The notes under the pieces were generated by a model. It did no database searches and was not told where the DNA came from. It worked only from the letters and a program-made list of their open reading frames with translations. This document shows, in pieces, positions 1 through 11,632 of a stretch of DNA of 64,000 nt. The position numbers and the translations under genes are program-made. Where the stretch lies: the NCBI RefSeq assembly GCF_033807575.1, contig NC_084726.1, positions 9,610,001 to 9,674,000 of the forward strand, read 5' to 3'. This stretch comes from Cydia pomonella (taxonomy: Eukaryota > Arthropoda > Insecta > Lepidoptera > Tortricidae). The first letter of the stretch is position 1. Each line of letters starts with the position of its first letter.

Positions 1-337
1 ATGTGTAGAGCAACTAAAACAGTTGCTCAAATAATTATTGGGCAAAGTTAAGTCGTGTTATGCCGTTTGATGTAGGTCAGACAAAGAAGCTAAAGAGTTT
101 CAAACGGCAAGATACAATGAAGGAGGCACTGGTGCGGCTTCGCGGTTGGCAGGGCTTCGCTGTGCGTCACCAGTTGTGTAAAACGCGCTCTCCTACTTGT
201 GGTCAATGTGCTTTACACGTGCCTAATTAATCTTACAGGCGTTGTTTATTATTGACGAGCCTGTCCTAATGCTGAGAAAATGCACAGATGTACAGAGTTG
301 TCATTGTCTAACAAAACCGATGTTTGTCAGCGAAAGA
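1..337. other. no feature seen
   Basis: No gene, repeat or RNA recognised. Confidence 0.5.
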
Positions 338-345
338 CCACGAGT

Positions 346-464
346 ATAGTTGTGCCGTTCTCGAGAATATTTTTATTATTCTTCATTTACTAAGGGGAAT
401 ATTCTTGCGCGAGATAATTCCCCATACAAAACGGAGAACATTCTCGAGAACGGCGCAACTATAG
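346..464. mobile_element. 119-bp MITE with terminal inverted repeats and 8-bp duplication
   Basis: Ends ATAGTTGTGCCGTTCTCGAG and CTCGAGAACGGCGCAACTAT are inverted copies with one mismatch. CCACGAGT occurs at 338-345 and 465-472, an 8-bp duplication as for hAT elements. No coding potential. Confidence 0.75.
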
Positions 465-472
465 CCACGAGT

Positions 473-805
473 CACGTCGTTTGTCCCTTGGCGCGAATGA
501 CGCATTCTCTTTCGCACTCATTACGCTGTACCCTTAATTGAGTAAAATAACACTGACGATGTACGATTAATCAGTTTTTAACTATTTTATGTTGTTTTAA
601 ATTCGTCTCGCCATTTCCGACTAGCGATCAACTTATATCGGTATGTCTTATTATTTAATACATGCAGCATTTCGCTAACTATTGGTCGCGACTTATTGGC
701 GGGTCGCGAGTGAATACGAGTATTTAGTGGAGCCGAGCGTGAGTGATATTTTATGTGCCCTTTTTACAACGGTCAAGAAGTGGGTTCCGAATTTGGCAGT
801 TATTG
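473..805. other. no feature seen
   Basis: Non-coding between two MITEs; short open frames look like chance. Confidence 0.5.
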
Positions 806-808
806 TTA

Positions 809-967
809 AGCTGGCCATACACACTAGGGTATGCCTGCGCAGTTTTGCCTATAAAATTCAACTGCAAAGCTGTATAGGAAACTGCATATTCGAATGCCAC
901 TAACGCTTATTTTTACCTGTGCAGTTGGCAAAACTGCACAGGCGTACCCTAGTGTGTATGGCCAGCT
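809..967. mobile_element. 159-bp MITE with ~43-bp inverted ends
   Basis: AGCTGGCCATACACACTAGG at the left and its inverse at the right extend inward for about 43 bp with two mismatches. TTA on both sides (806-808, 968-970) would fit a PIF/Harbinger-type 3-bp duplication. Confidence 0.75.
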
Positions 968-970
968 TTA

Positions 971-1916
971 GGTGGGTCGGAGCCCAGTCAACTGCATTAA
1001 TATTTTTTGTTAGCTACACTACTTACGGTAAACTACTTACGCTTGCCATAAGGACGAGATTTGCTTGTACCTTTATACGAGTAACCTGTCAAGGTTGACC
1101 TGTTGACTACTGTTTGGTTGGTCACATTTTAATAATTGGATGCATCAACGTACGTTATCTTAGTACCTGGTAATTACACAGTTTCAGATGTTGACCTTTG
1201 CTAGCACGGCTCCATAACTTCCTTAAGCCAGTTTAGCCGAGTTCACTCGGTTGAACCTGTATTCGATTAGCTGGATTAGCGAACGGACATCGTAAATATA
1301 TTAGATGGGTAATTAGTTAATGTTTGAGGGCTACCTGGATATATCTGTGCATGCGATAATGCCGCTGTATTTTGTCACGTGATTTTTACTTTCCGGGATG
1401 AGGACAAAAAAAAGGATCCCACTCTATTTTTTTCATTCAGTTTCATGCGATTTATTTTTTTCCCGGATCCAGACGGTCAAATCATCAGCGTATGTTTAAT
1501 GTTTTGTTTATTATTTACAGCTCACGGCGAAATCAGCGTCAAATCTTCATAGTTAATAAAATGTCTACATTACGACAAGTTGAATAATTATGTGTCTATT
1601 AACGAGAATGTGGTTTGGTTCTAGAAAATATTTGAAGTTAGAACAGGACTATACTTCAAAGTGTGCCTTCTCTCAATAAATTATTTAATTTAAAATATAA
1701 CCCTGATATAAAGGGAACGGGTAAAACAATACAGCGAAAGTAAACAATCTGCTTTGTTATTTTAAACTTCTCAATTCAAACGAAAATCGAAATTCTGTTT
1801 ACTGCACTCGCAGCAAAAACATTTTACTGACAACATGGATTTGCACAAATGTTATCCCTATCACTTAGCAAAAGTTGTAGCTAATGTTTTCTCGAGATTC
1901 GTATACAAAATCATAG
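971..1916. other. no feature seen
   Basis: AT-rich non-coding sequence. Confidence 0.5.
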
Positions 1917-1972
1917 GTTCCATAGGCTACGGTGACCGTTTACCATCAGGCGGGCCGTATGCTTGTTTGTTA
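1917..1972 (+). mobile_element. LINE tail fragment (same family as 10526)
   Basis: Contains CCATAGGCTACGGTGACCG and ACCATCAGGCGGGCCGTATG, matching the tail at 10647-10695. No coding part remains. Confidence 0.55.
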
Positions 1973-2420
1973 GAACAATACAACACCGATGGACAATGAC
2001 AAAATAAATGGGATAAGCTGGTGTTGAAATGTAACCGGTTTTTCTTTTTTTTTGTGTATGCGCTATCAATCAACTTCTCGTAAGTAGCTGATTGGTAGCT
2101 GAGGTGGACTAAACTTTATTTTTTTTTATCTTAAAACAAATTATTATTATTATTTTTAAATTACAAATCGGCTTTATGCGCCTTAACCTTCAACTAGTCC
2201 GTGATTGGCCATAATAATTTCCTCATAACCACCTAAGTTACAGCAGTCCTATAATATCGTTAGAGAAACGGATCCCTGCCGGTCTAGCCAAGGTGTCAAT
2301 CGCTATCGCTACGACAACGAAACGCTTTGTGTCTCTATCACTATATTACTTAGTTCGACAGTGATTGTTGCGTTTCGGTCGTTACATAGCGTAAGCATTT
2401 GCATGTTGGCTACGCGGCCT
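1973..2420. other. no feature seen
   Basis: AT-rich with T-runs at ~2041-2055 and 2117-2128. Confidence 0.5.
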
Positions 2421-2548
2421 GGGCTATAACCGCGAAAATCGAAGTTCGTCAATTGCGGGCATTGTTCTCTGTCACTCTAATTACGTCTTAATGAGATTAA
2501 AAGAGAAAGAGCCCGCAACTTGCAAATTTCTGTTTTCGCGGTAGGCCC
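2421..2548. mobile_element. MITE-like element with CCGCGAAAA inverted ends
   Basis: Left GGGCTATAACCGCGAAAATC and right TGTTTTCGCGGTAGGCCC are imperfect inverted repeats, with GCGGGC/GCCCGC inside. A shorter relative is at 4645-4731. Confidence 0.6.
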
Positions 2549-4644
2549 CTTGGTTCGCCTGCGCTCCCGACTCGCCTTGTGTCAACAAGCAACAGCAAGA
2601 ACACCCCATTTATTGGAGATACTCGGGCATTGTGCACACGTATTTGACCTTTATGCATGGTCGGCCATTTGCAAAGTCAAGCCTCCCAAACCTGTAGCCG
2701 CTATAGAGTTTACACGTGCCGCTGTTAAAGGTCGTTGTTCACATTCATTGTCAGCTTAACCATATTCAGATATGTCGCATTTACGAACTAATCGAAATGG
2801 AAATAGTTTCAGAAATGGTAAACTAAAAGCACCAAATTCGTTGATCGAGTATTGATAAGTCTACTAATGGTAATTTGTGGCTATTGGAATAGATTAACAG
2901 GATTACTAGAGGTTACACGGGTAAGGCACGATTTGAACCAAATTTAAATAAGTTTGATTGTCAGCAATATCATCACAATGTTGACGTAGACGTCTACCAA
3001 CTAATCTGGGATCTCAAATGTTTGCGCTGAATAGAAAATAAGAAATCCAGGGGCTTAACTTATAAAATCGTTTATTGAAAATGCCAATAGAAACTTATAT
3101 AATCATCTTTTAGTCTGATGCATTTGTTCTTTCCGATTGGCGTTTGTCGATAAATTGGCTATGGGCGCTAAGGCCGTCCTCTAATTTTGATAATTAATAA
3201 AAATAATAAATTGAATACTCGACTCTAAATAAATTTAAGGGCCTCCGCTAGCTGGCGCGGGGTGCCATTGTAAGTAAAATCCGTCGCACGCTTTCGTGGA
3301 AGTTAGCATTGCTCATACTATTTTTCGTTATTTCGTTCGGTGTGATTGATTAAAGTATAACCGTTTAATGTGAGAAATACTTGTGATTTAGATTTTTAAT
3401 ATAGTGAGGGAGATATCTATTACTCTTTTGGCATTTGCCCTGTAGTGTCTGAGGCTGATAGTTAAATGACGAATTTGATTACGACTTCTCAAAATTAACC
3501 TTCAGGATCACATTCAAAATAGCAGGTTAGTTAGCTAAATTATTTTACAGCAGTTTTGCAATAAACTTAAAAAATAAATTTGCTTCGTGTTCAAAATCAA
3601 AAACTCTCATTTTCCTTACTTTATATATCATGTAAAACTTTTGCAAACTAACATTGTCTAGTCTGGATCGTGTGAAAGAGCAAGCTGTAAAGTGTAAACA
3701 CACCTAACCGTCTCAAGTGCTGAGTGCTTAAAGATTTGGAGTTCACAACTTCTAATGGATAGCACGTGTAGTTAATTTAAGTCTAGCTCTCGACCTGAGA
3801 TACTTGGTTGCGTCTTTGAAATCTATTATATTGGCCAGTAGTTGATCCTGGGGGGTTCTTAATAGGTAGTTAGTGGGAGAACTTGCTCGTTAGATAATGT
3901 TAAATTCTACGTTTAGGACACGCCCTGATCTGGTTTTGTTACTCTATGATAAGGTGCATGCGGGGGATTCCGAATACTTCAGAATGTCGCGTGATTGCGA
4001 AAAATAACCCTTAATTTGCCGATAATCTGTGAAGTATTGTGTATATTAATAATAGTTTGGTAACTTTGACGTTGTTTAAACATAGTTGATGTAGCTGCTT
4101 TTATAAAATTAATTTCTCTATGTATCCTATCCTATGCCTGTTTTGCATTTATATGCTTAATAAATTCTAAATCAAACACTTTACAACTGAAATTGTCACT
4201 TACATACACACATACATATAATCACGCCTATCGGAGGACAGACTAACCTATTCTATAAATAAATACTTACAACATATTTCGCTACATATTTACCTAAAGT
4301 TATGCTGCCTCATTGAAATTAGTCCATTTAAAATAAACTTGCAGCACTTAAACGGTTCGAATAATTTTAATGAGGGCTTCTTTAGGAACATTGAACTGGG
4401 CTGGATTTTTTACCTTCTCTCGATCGGCTTGCCACAACCGCAAGATGAAACGTCAATTGCCGACGACGCAGTGGTTCAAAAAACAGTGGATTCAATAACA
4501 TCGTATTTATATCAATGACATGATATAACTATTGATAGGTTAAAAAAAAGGGGCACTTAAAACCCACCCATTCTGATTAGGAAAAACATAAAATCCAGAC
4601 CAATATTTTGCACGTTGCGGGTCGCTATAGCGTTTACAATCTTG
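2549..4644. other. no feature seen
   Basis: AT-rich, with no credible coding frame or repeat structure. Confidence 0.5.
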
Positions 4645-4731
4645 AGGGCCTATCACGAAAAACGCGCATGCATATTCGAGCGATAGAGACCAGGTAAAGA
4701 AATTTTGATTTTCTATTTTCGCGGTAGCCCT
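4645..4731. mobile_element. short MITE related to 2421
   Basis: AGGGCCTATCACGAAAAACG at the left and TATTTTCGCGGTAGCCCT at the right, 87 bp in all, the same terminal motif as the element at 2421. Confidence 0.55.
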
Positions 4732-6183
4732 ACCACAGGAAAAGGCCCCTGTGGATTTGCTCTAGTTGCAAGCGCGTTTCATTTAAGAATTTTTAGAGTT
4801 AGATTATGAACAGCGCGTGAACTTAATTGCTGTATAATGAGCAAAATAGATAAAATATTATTTAATATCGAGCGTGCAAAATCTAATTTAACTCTGTGGA
4901 GGTTAAGTGATTCAGCCATCACCCTTGGTCAGTGAAATCTTTTTGTTATAGTCTTTCAGAGCGAATTTGGTGTCCTTTTTATCAAGCGGAAAGGAATTCA
5001 ATTATTTGCGTTTCATATTTCAATGAGCATTCTATAATTTTGTCCGACCCTGTTATGACGATAACTCAAAATATATTCGGATTTCTACGTATTTTCGTTT
5101 GGCGTCAAATATATTTGGAGGCTCTATCATCCTTTTATGTCTTTTCGCATCAATGTGATTGAGTATTTTGAGCGTGTTATAATCTATAAAAATAAATAAT
5201 ATCTATAAGCGAAGTATATCGAACTAGAATATTAAACTAGTACATTAGAGTAAGTGCTTTGCGCGGCTGTTACATTGTATCTTATACAGAACTAGATATC
5301 CACTGAGTGGAATTTATTAGTAAACTCAAAGAATTTAAATTGCCTAGTCGATCGGCGATTTGGCGTAATCGAGTGGATTGACTTCAGTCCCTAACTTACA
5401 AAATCGTCTACTATGAGCTATTTTAAGTTGATCTCGAAGTGTGTAACAATAACAACTGTAATTATTCCTAGTTTGCACTTATGTGTGAAACTATTTTGTG
5501 TACTTCTATGATGATTGTCCATTTCTTCATGTTGTATAGCCAGTTTTATCTTCTTTATTGTTTCCTTTCCGCGACATCTCTCTATTCTCCCGTTTATAAC
5601 AATATGGCTATATAAGAGCTGTAAAATTGCTCCGAAGCTTAGAAAAAAATCATAAAACTTAACCAAAAATAAAATTATTTAATTATCGAGCTTGCTCACA
5701 AAACCACGAGCACCTGTTGGGAAATGCGACTTGTAGAGGAGATCAGTCGGACACACGAAAGCATTTTTGCCCAAGCTGAAACAGAGGCGCTTCGCTCGCG
5801 CTTCACGCTCGCTTATTAAATAAGTTGTCCATCTATTTAAGCCATGCACTCCGTAAATGCGACTCGGCGTCTTAACTCGGTTACTTTCAATGCACGATTT
5901 AGCAAAGAGTTTGAACCTGCAAAATGGCAGCCAATTGTTTTATTGTTAAGAACAAAAGGCAAATCATTCTTTAAAGGAATGCCTTTGATCGTGTCAGCAA
6001 TAAATGGTGCCCGATTGGGTTTTGTACGGGTCAGTCGTTTTTTTTATTGAGGTTTCTTTTGAATACAATTTGTAATGATTCGTATCGAAAGATAATACGA
6101 TATCTAAGAAAGTTCAGCGTTGTCATGGAAATTGGGAGTTTGATTAGTGAAAATTTAATTGGGTTTCCATCGATTTCATTAAG
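4732..6183. other. no gene seen
   Basis: A small hairpin (CCACAGG/CCTGTGG) at 4733-4754 and a GC-rich patch CGCTTCGCTCGCGCTTCACG at ~5788. Nothing else recognised. Confidence 0.5.
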
Positions 6184-6527
6184 AGGTCGACCGTCCAGTG
6201 GCGCCTTCATTAGGAGGATTGTGTTTTCTAATAAACCAATGCATTTCTGTATAAATCCAGTATATTAATGTTGTAGTCCTACTGATCCCCCAACTTTTGG
6301 TCTTTGTATGGATTATTCATTCATCATCTAAACGGCAAATGACGGCCACTTTTTTCCGTTTAGGTGATAAAGTTACAAGTGAGTAGATAATATAAAGGTA
6401 TATCGCATAGATCAAAAATTGGGGAATAAGTTGGACAACAACTTTAATACACTTAATTATACAGAAATTAATTGGCTTATTTTAAACACAATCCCCCTAA
6501 TGAGGGCGGCACTGAAAGATCGGCGCC
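6184..6527. mobile_element. ~345-bp foldback element (long inverted repeat)
   Basis: CTTCATTAGGAGGATTGTGT at ~6204 pairs with ACACAATCCCCCTAATGAGG at ~6486, and similarity continues inward through ATTTCTGTATAA and CCCCCAACTTTTGGTC to the centre near 6350. Arms are ~150 bp, imperfect. Confidence 0.7.
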
Positions 6528-8918
6528 TTCTCAATCGTAAGCTATTGAAATACATCAAAATTGAGTTAGTTTTAGAAATGATACTTTAGTTTTTTTTTTC
6601 AATAGGTTATATTATAATGTTTGATTTCATATTATTTTCTTTATAGGTGTATGATAATTGGAAATAATATTAAGCGGATAAGCCAAACATGTGAAATGAT
6701 TCCATCTAATTTTTTGCAAGTAGGTATGTATGAAAATAACTTTTTTTTTATATTATTTGTTTCATATCGAGTTCGTATAATACTACCATATAAACATAGG
6801 TTGAAACCAATGAAAAATTGTCAAATAACCTGTCTGACCAAATTTCTCCATAGTAATTTGTATAGGAATTTCAATTGCAAGTCGGCACGGGTTCGTTTTA
6901 TCCTGAAATGTTTTTTCAGGGTGTTTTGGAGTAGTATCTTAATATTTAGGGGGTAAACGTTGTTAATTTTTAAAATCGCTAAATTAGGGAGACCCTAATA
7001 TTCTATCCTTATTCAATATTATACCAGATCACGTTTGCGTACAAAACGCTGTATATTTAAGTGATATATCGGTTTTAATACCCACCAGTCAGGGCTCGTG
7101 GAAATATTTTACACAGCGAGATGTTCACGTTCGCAAATGGACAGACAGGATTTACTGACTGTATAATGCACATCAATATGTATGACTTAGGTATATGGTT
7201 TTGATGCAGTTAATACGTGTAACTATTAGTTATTTGTTTTACAAGGGGGCAAGGTTGTTTATTTAACCTCTCGTGCTATTATTGATACCCGAGCAAGCAA
7301 AAAATTCCGATATTGAAAAATGGAATCTTGAGCGCTGCGAGGGTTTCAAGACATTCAAGGCACGAGGGTTAAACAATCTGCACCACACCAGCTCGCGTAG
7401 GCTCTTTTGCTTGACCAAACACTGATGAGAAAGTTGCATTTTATCCACAAGAGTGGGCAGAGTGGCAAAGTTATTTGATGTAATTTTTGAGTTGTTTCCC
7501 TCTGGTAGAATTGACTCTTAAATGATGATTTTGAATGATAAATATAGTCTACTGTTACACTGCGGTTATATGACACATATACGTTTAGGTACACATATAT
7601 CTGTATACCACCACAACCGATAGTCGGCCGTCTAATAACGTGATCATTGAATATGTAACGACTCGGGCCCTCCCGGACACTTCACCCTAGGCTTAACACT
7701 AGTAACATGTATATAATCATACTTAAGGCTAGGTTAGTTATAAACGATCTCTATTTAAAAAGAAATTAAACCTGTATTGTTTTGCTGACGAACGAATTAT
7801 ATGTTACAGTTTATGAACATGATTTTGTAATTTATGATCACGTCATTTATTTTTCGGCCATTCTCTTTATCGTTTCTTAGATATCTTGACATACAGACAT
7901 AACATTTAGATAGATAGATAGAATATTCTTTACTGGCCCACGTCAGTAAAAGATACAGCTTCTCTTCCAGGCAACCTTTGGGTACGGGACACAAAACAAT
8001 TCATCAAAACGAGTAGGTGTTGCAAAAAAAAAAAACGTTATGAAGCCTACTTTCATACACGCAATTCACTCATTCAGTATTCAATATTTACTCATATTTT
8101 CGTTTATTCTAGTCAGAAGGCTTAAAAATGCAAATTTTTAATACATTTTAGTTTGTGGGCGGCTAAATTTAGCGATGTAATATATAGTAGGTCATGGGCC
8201 TCTCACGTGTATCTATCTCGAAATGCCCGCTTATGGGAGATCCTGGCCTTAACATATTCTAGCATAAATTGTGGTTTGAACGTGACCTGTGATGACTAAG
8301 AGGAGAGAATTACCTAGACACGTACCACAACGCGCTGTTTGCCTAGTATAATTAATTCTAGAGTAATTATGGGTGAATTAGACAAAAGTTACATTTTGTA
8401 ACTGACACACCATTTTTGTATGGTAGCAAACTTGTAACTTTTATCTTATTGTTGTACCATTGCATGTACCTATATTGTAGGTTATAAGTAAAATAAATAC
8501 CTTTTCTATATTTATTTTTTTTGCGCCACTTTGTACAGTACGGATGTCTACCGTCTCTAATTCTCCCTCAATGCTCAAAGGTTAACTGGAAAAGATCCCT
8601 TAAAGGAATAAGTTCGCCTTTGTACTAATGATTGTTTTATTTCCTGACTTTCCTGTTTTGTTTTCATTTTTGTACAATAAAAAGTTTACTACTACTACTG
8701 ATCAAGTTGTTAATTTTAATGTGTTAATTAAATACTAATGGATCAAATAATGCCCGTGTAAACAAAAAAATCAACATGGTTTTTGAAAAATCGATTTTTC
8801 TTTGCTAAAAGTTGTTTCACCCGTACTCTGCTGTTTTTTAACGTGATTCAGAAAAGTAACTATTTTCCGAATAAGGTAAAATACCAATACTGATTTTCTG
8901 ACATCAAGTGAGAATAAT
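6528..8918. other. no gene seen
   Basis: A GATA microsatellite at ~7909-7921 next to a short minus-strand frame (CPVPKGCLEEKLYLLLTWAS) that may be a decayed LINE end. A-run at ~8024-8035. Confidence 0.4.
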
Positions 8919-8926
8919 ATTACTCA

Positions 8927-9127
8927 CAGGGATCGGAACCGGTTTTTTGGAAAAACTTTGAAATAAACATATATTTCGGTTTATTTTATACTCCAAATAT
9001 AGGACTCGGTTGTGTTTTAAGATAACAACTTCGTATTATTAGATTGCCCAATTAGAAATGAAATAATTAACAAAGAACGAAAAAATACCGGTTTCGTTCC
9101 CATACAAAAAATACCGGTTTCCGATCC
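8927..9127. mobile_element. 201-bp hAT-like MITE with 8-bp target duplication
   Basis: Starts CAGGGATCGGAACCGG and ends CCGGTTTCCGATCC. ATTACTCA is duplicated at 8919-8926 and 9128-9135. The CAGGG start and the 8-bp duplication are hAT features. Confidence 0.75.
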
Positions 9128-9282
9128 ATTACTCAATTTGTTAAAATTATTCCCGAAAAATGCAAGTAGCTATAATTATAATCATTTAAATTATTTGATG
9201 TTTAACAGTTTTTTCGGTGTAAGAAAACATCGCGAGCAATTCTGCATACAATTACGGAAAAATGCAAAAACTGCATCTAGTT

Positions 9283-9460
9283 GTAAGGTACCTGCACCAA
9301 AGAAGGCCCTTAAGCTTGCCTACTTTCAAAATTATGTTTACAAGAGTAATTTTTTCGATCCTGTTCGGTAATACGTATCATAGACAAAGCTGCAAGTTCA
9401 TATTAAACATAAGAAAAATAAAAAAATAACTGTAGGCCTTCTTTGGCGCAAGTACCTTAC
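9283..9460. mobile_element. 178-bp MITE with 26-bp inverted ends
   Basis: GTAAGGTACCTGCACCAAAG at the left and CTTTGGCGCAAGTACCTTAC at the right are inverted repeats differing at two positions. TA lies inside both ends and may be the duplicated target. Confidence 0.65.
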
Positions 9461-9738
9461 GAGTAGAGACTCCACCGCGAGTGCATCTAATTAGCACAAC
9501 TCATGCAAGCTTAATCTACAGCAAACATGCATGCGATCGCAGCGTATTCTCTAGACGCACCTAAAGGTGTGTGTGAAGTCCGCAATTTTCATTAGGCTCG
9601 CAAAACCGAACCTTCTTGTACACTACCTAGCAGGCTATTAGCGCCTACTAAACCTTAAATTGTACAAGTTACCATGTTAACTCCAGATTTAACCAAGTGC
9701 AAGTTGCAAGTGGCGTGGACGACCGCCTCAAAACCGCC

Positions 9739-10016
9739 TTTCCATACAAACGTAGTCCCCATTTTCTTCTCTGGATATTAACATTATTGAAAATAATTTT
9801 AGACAAATTGATGTGTTTTAATCATACCTATGTTTTTTTTAGATTTTTTCAATATAATAAGAGTTATGAGCATTTGAAAATATGTATGAAACCTGTTTTT
9901 CGCTTCTAACTTTTATCGGTCGGGCATAGCTATGACTACAATACATAAAATTCTGTAAAAATATTTTCCGTGTTGTCAATGTCCAGGGAGAAAAATGAGG
10001 ACTACATTTGTATGGA
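9739..10016. mobile_element. ~278-bp inverted-repeat element, copy 1
   Basis: TTCCATACAAACGTAGTCCC at the left pairs with GGACTACATTTGTATGGAG at the right, and CTCTGGATATTAAC pairs with TTGTCAATGTCCAGGGAG. A second copy is at 17888-18155. Confidence 0.7.
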
Positions 10017-10224
10017 GAATTGATCATCCTCTTTCCTCTTAATATAAATAAGTCGTGCCTGACGAATATTTTTTTTTCCTTTATTTTTCAGGTAAGATAC
10101 AGTGACTCTTCTACAAGGTGTGAGTGAGTATACTAACTTTTTGTCAGACTATCGGGTCAAGAGCATAAACTTCACGATGATAACGTACTTTGCAGTAGCC
10201 TTACCACGAGCTTGTCACTGACAT

Positions 10225-10345
10225 GACACTGATTTATTCGCAACCGTGTGCGTAACTTACTTTCTATGCATCTCGCTCTGGAAAATTAGTGAGAGCGAGA
10301 TGTATAGAAAGTAAGTTACGCAAACGTTAGCGAATATGTCAGTGC
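10225..10345. mobile_element. 121-bp hairpin MITE
   Basis: GCGTAACTTACTTTCTATGC pairs with GTATAGAAAGTAAGTTACGC, and outer arms ACTGATTTATTCGC and GCGAATATGTCAGT pair as well. Almost the whole element folds on itself around a ~12-nt loop. Confidence 0.7.
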
Positions 10346-10525
10346 CAAACTGGTGTACTGATCCAACAAGTTAATATTGACGCCATAGTCCGTTTAATTT
10401 AGCATTAGAAAGGAGGTAAACGATTTTGACGTGTCTGTTTATTGAATACAAGTTACTGCAAATATGTGACAATTATAAATCGTATATGATCTTTTACTTT
10501 ATATTGATGAGTAATTCCGGCTGTT

Positions 10526-10716
10526 GAATGAGCTCCCTGCCGAGGTTTTCCCGAGGGTATACAGTATGGGGTTCTTCAAAAAGGAGTGTACAGGTTTTTA
10601 AAGGGTCGGGAACGCGCATGTAACACCTCTGGAATTGCAGGCGTCCATAGGCTACGGTGACTGCTTACCATCAGGCGGGCCGTACGCTTGTTTGCCACCG
10701 ACGTGGTATTAAAAAA
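10526..10716 (+). mobile_element. LINE 3' end (ORF C-terminus plus conserved tail)
   Basis: Encodes NELPAEVFPRVYSMGFFKK then a stop, followed by a tail containing CCATAGGCTACGGTGACTGC, TTACCATCAGGCGGGCCGTA and an A-run. The same tail recurs at 1917, 11160 (reverse), 41505 and 48296 in this window, marking one dispersed family. Confidence 0.6.
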
Positions 10717-11159
10717 ATAGTTACTGATTAAAAATAGCGTTTTTTAATAAAAAGACTTGCCAAGATTCTTTACCTTTTTTCTAATGCTAAAAAACGAACT
10801 ATATGTATCTTTACCTACCGACCCACAAACTGAATTTTACCTACGGAATTTGTAATTTTCAAGTCACTATTGTCTAGCGTTGGTGACATAGCTTATGAGG
10901 TTTACGCGTTATACATTTACATATTTTAATAAGCGTCTTAAGTATTATAGATGACGACATCTATTAATTGTATAAAATTTAATATTTATGGTATGGGTCT
11001 CAGGAGCGCCTTCACAATTCTACTTAGAAGTAAGTTGACTTAAGTACTGGAAGCTTCTCTAGCTATTTCTCAGTATAATGTTTTCCTTTCAATACAGAAA
11101 ACTCCTGGTGCAAACTTTCTGTCCCACTACTGCAGATATACATTTAACCTATGTAAAAA

Positions 11160-11207
11160 AAAATTACACCATGACGGTGGCAAGCAAACATACGGCCCGC
11201 CTGACAT
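11160..11207 (-). mobile_element. LINE tail fragment, reverse orientation
   Basis: On the minus strand it reads TCAGGCGGGCCGTATGTTTG then CTTGCCACCGTCATGGTG, a short piece of the same tail family. Confidence 0.5.
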
Positions 11208-11591
11208 TAAATAGATATTAATTACTGCAAACCTGTAAAAGTAAACGAGGTAAATAAAACAATTACTATATTTTATTTTTTATTTCACAACTGTAACTTA
11301 CAACGTTTGAATTTCAAATAATATTTATGCTAGCAGTTCATTTACTATCCAAGCGAAATATACATAAATATATGTTTGATTTCCAATTTCAATTGAGTTG
11401 GAAACAAATGAAAGCGCATGAATGTGTGTTTGCCTCTAGTAAATACGATGGTTCAGCATTTAATATTTTATATTTCGTCCCGCAATATTACTTACGTTGT
11501 GCAAATTTAGTGAAAATTTATTACAAATCCCGTGGAAAAGTGTAGTGACGCGAACTAAATTGAAAATTAACAAATGGAACCAAGAAGAATT

Positions 11592-11632
11592 TTGCCTTTA
11601 TACCTTAATTATTAATTAAGGTATAAAGGCAA
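11592..11632. repeat. perfect 41-nt palindrome
   Basis: TTGCCTTTATACCTTAATTA, one central T, then its exact inverse. Directly followed by the smaller palindrome ATGTCTTAAAGACAT. Confidence 0.8.
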
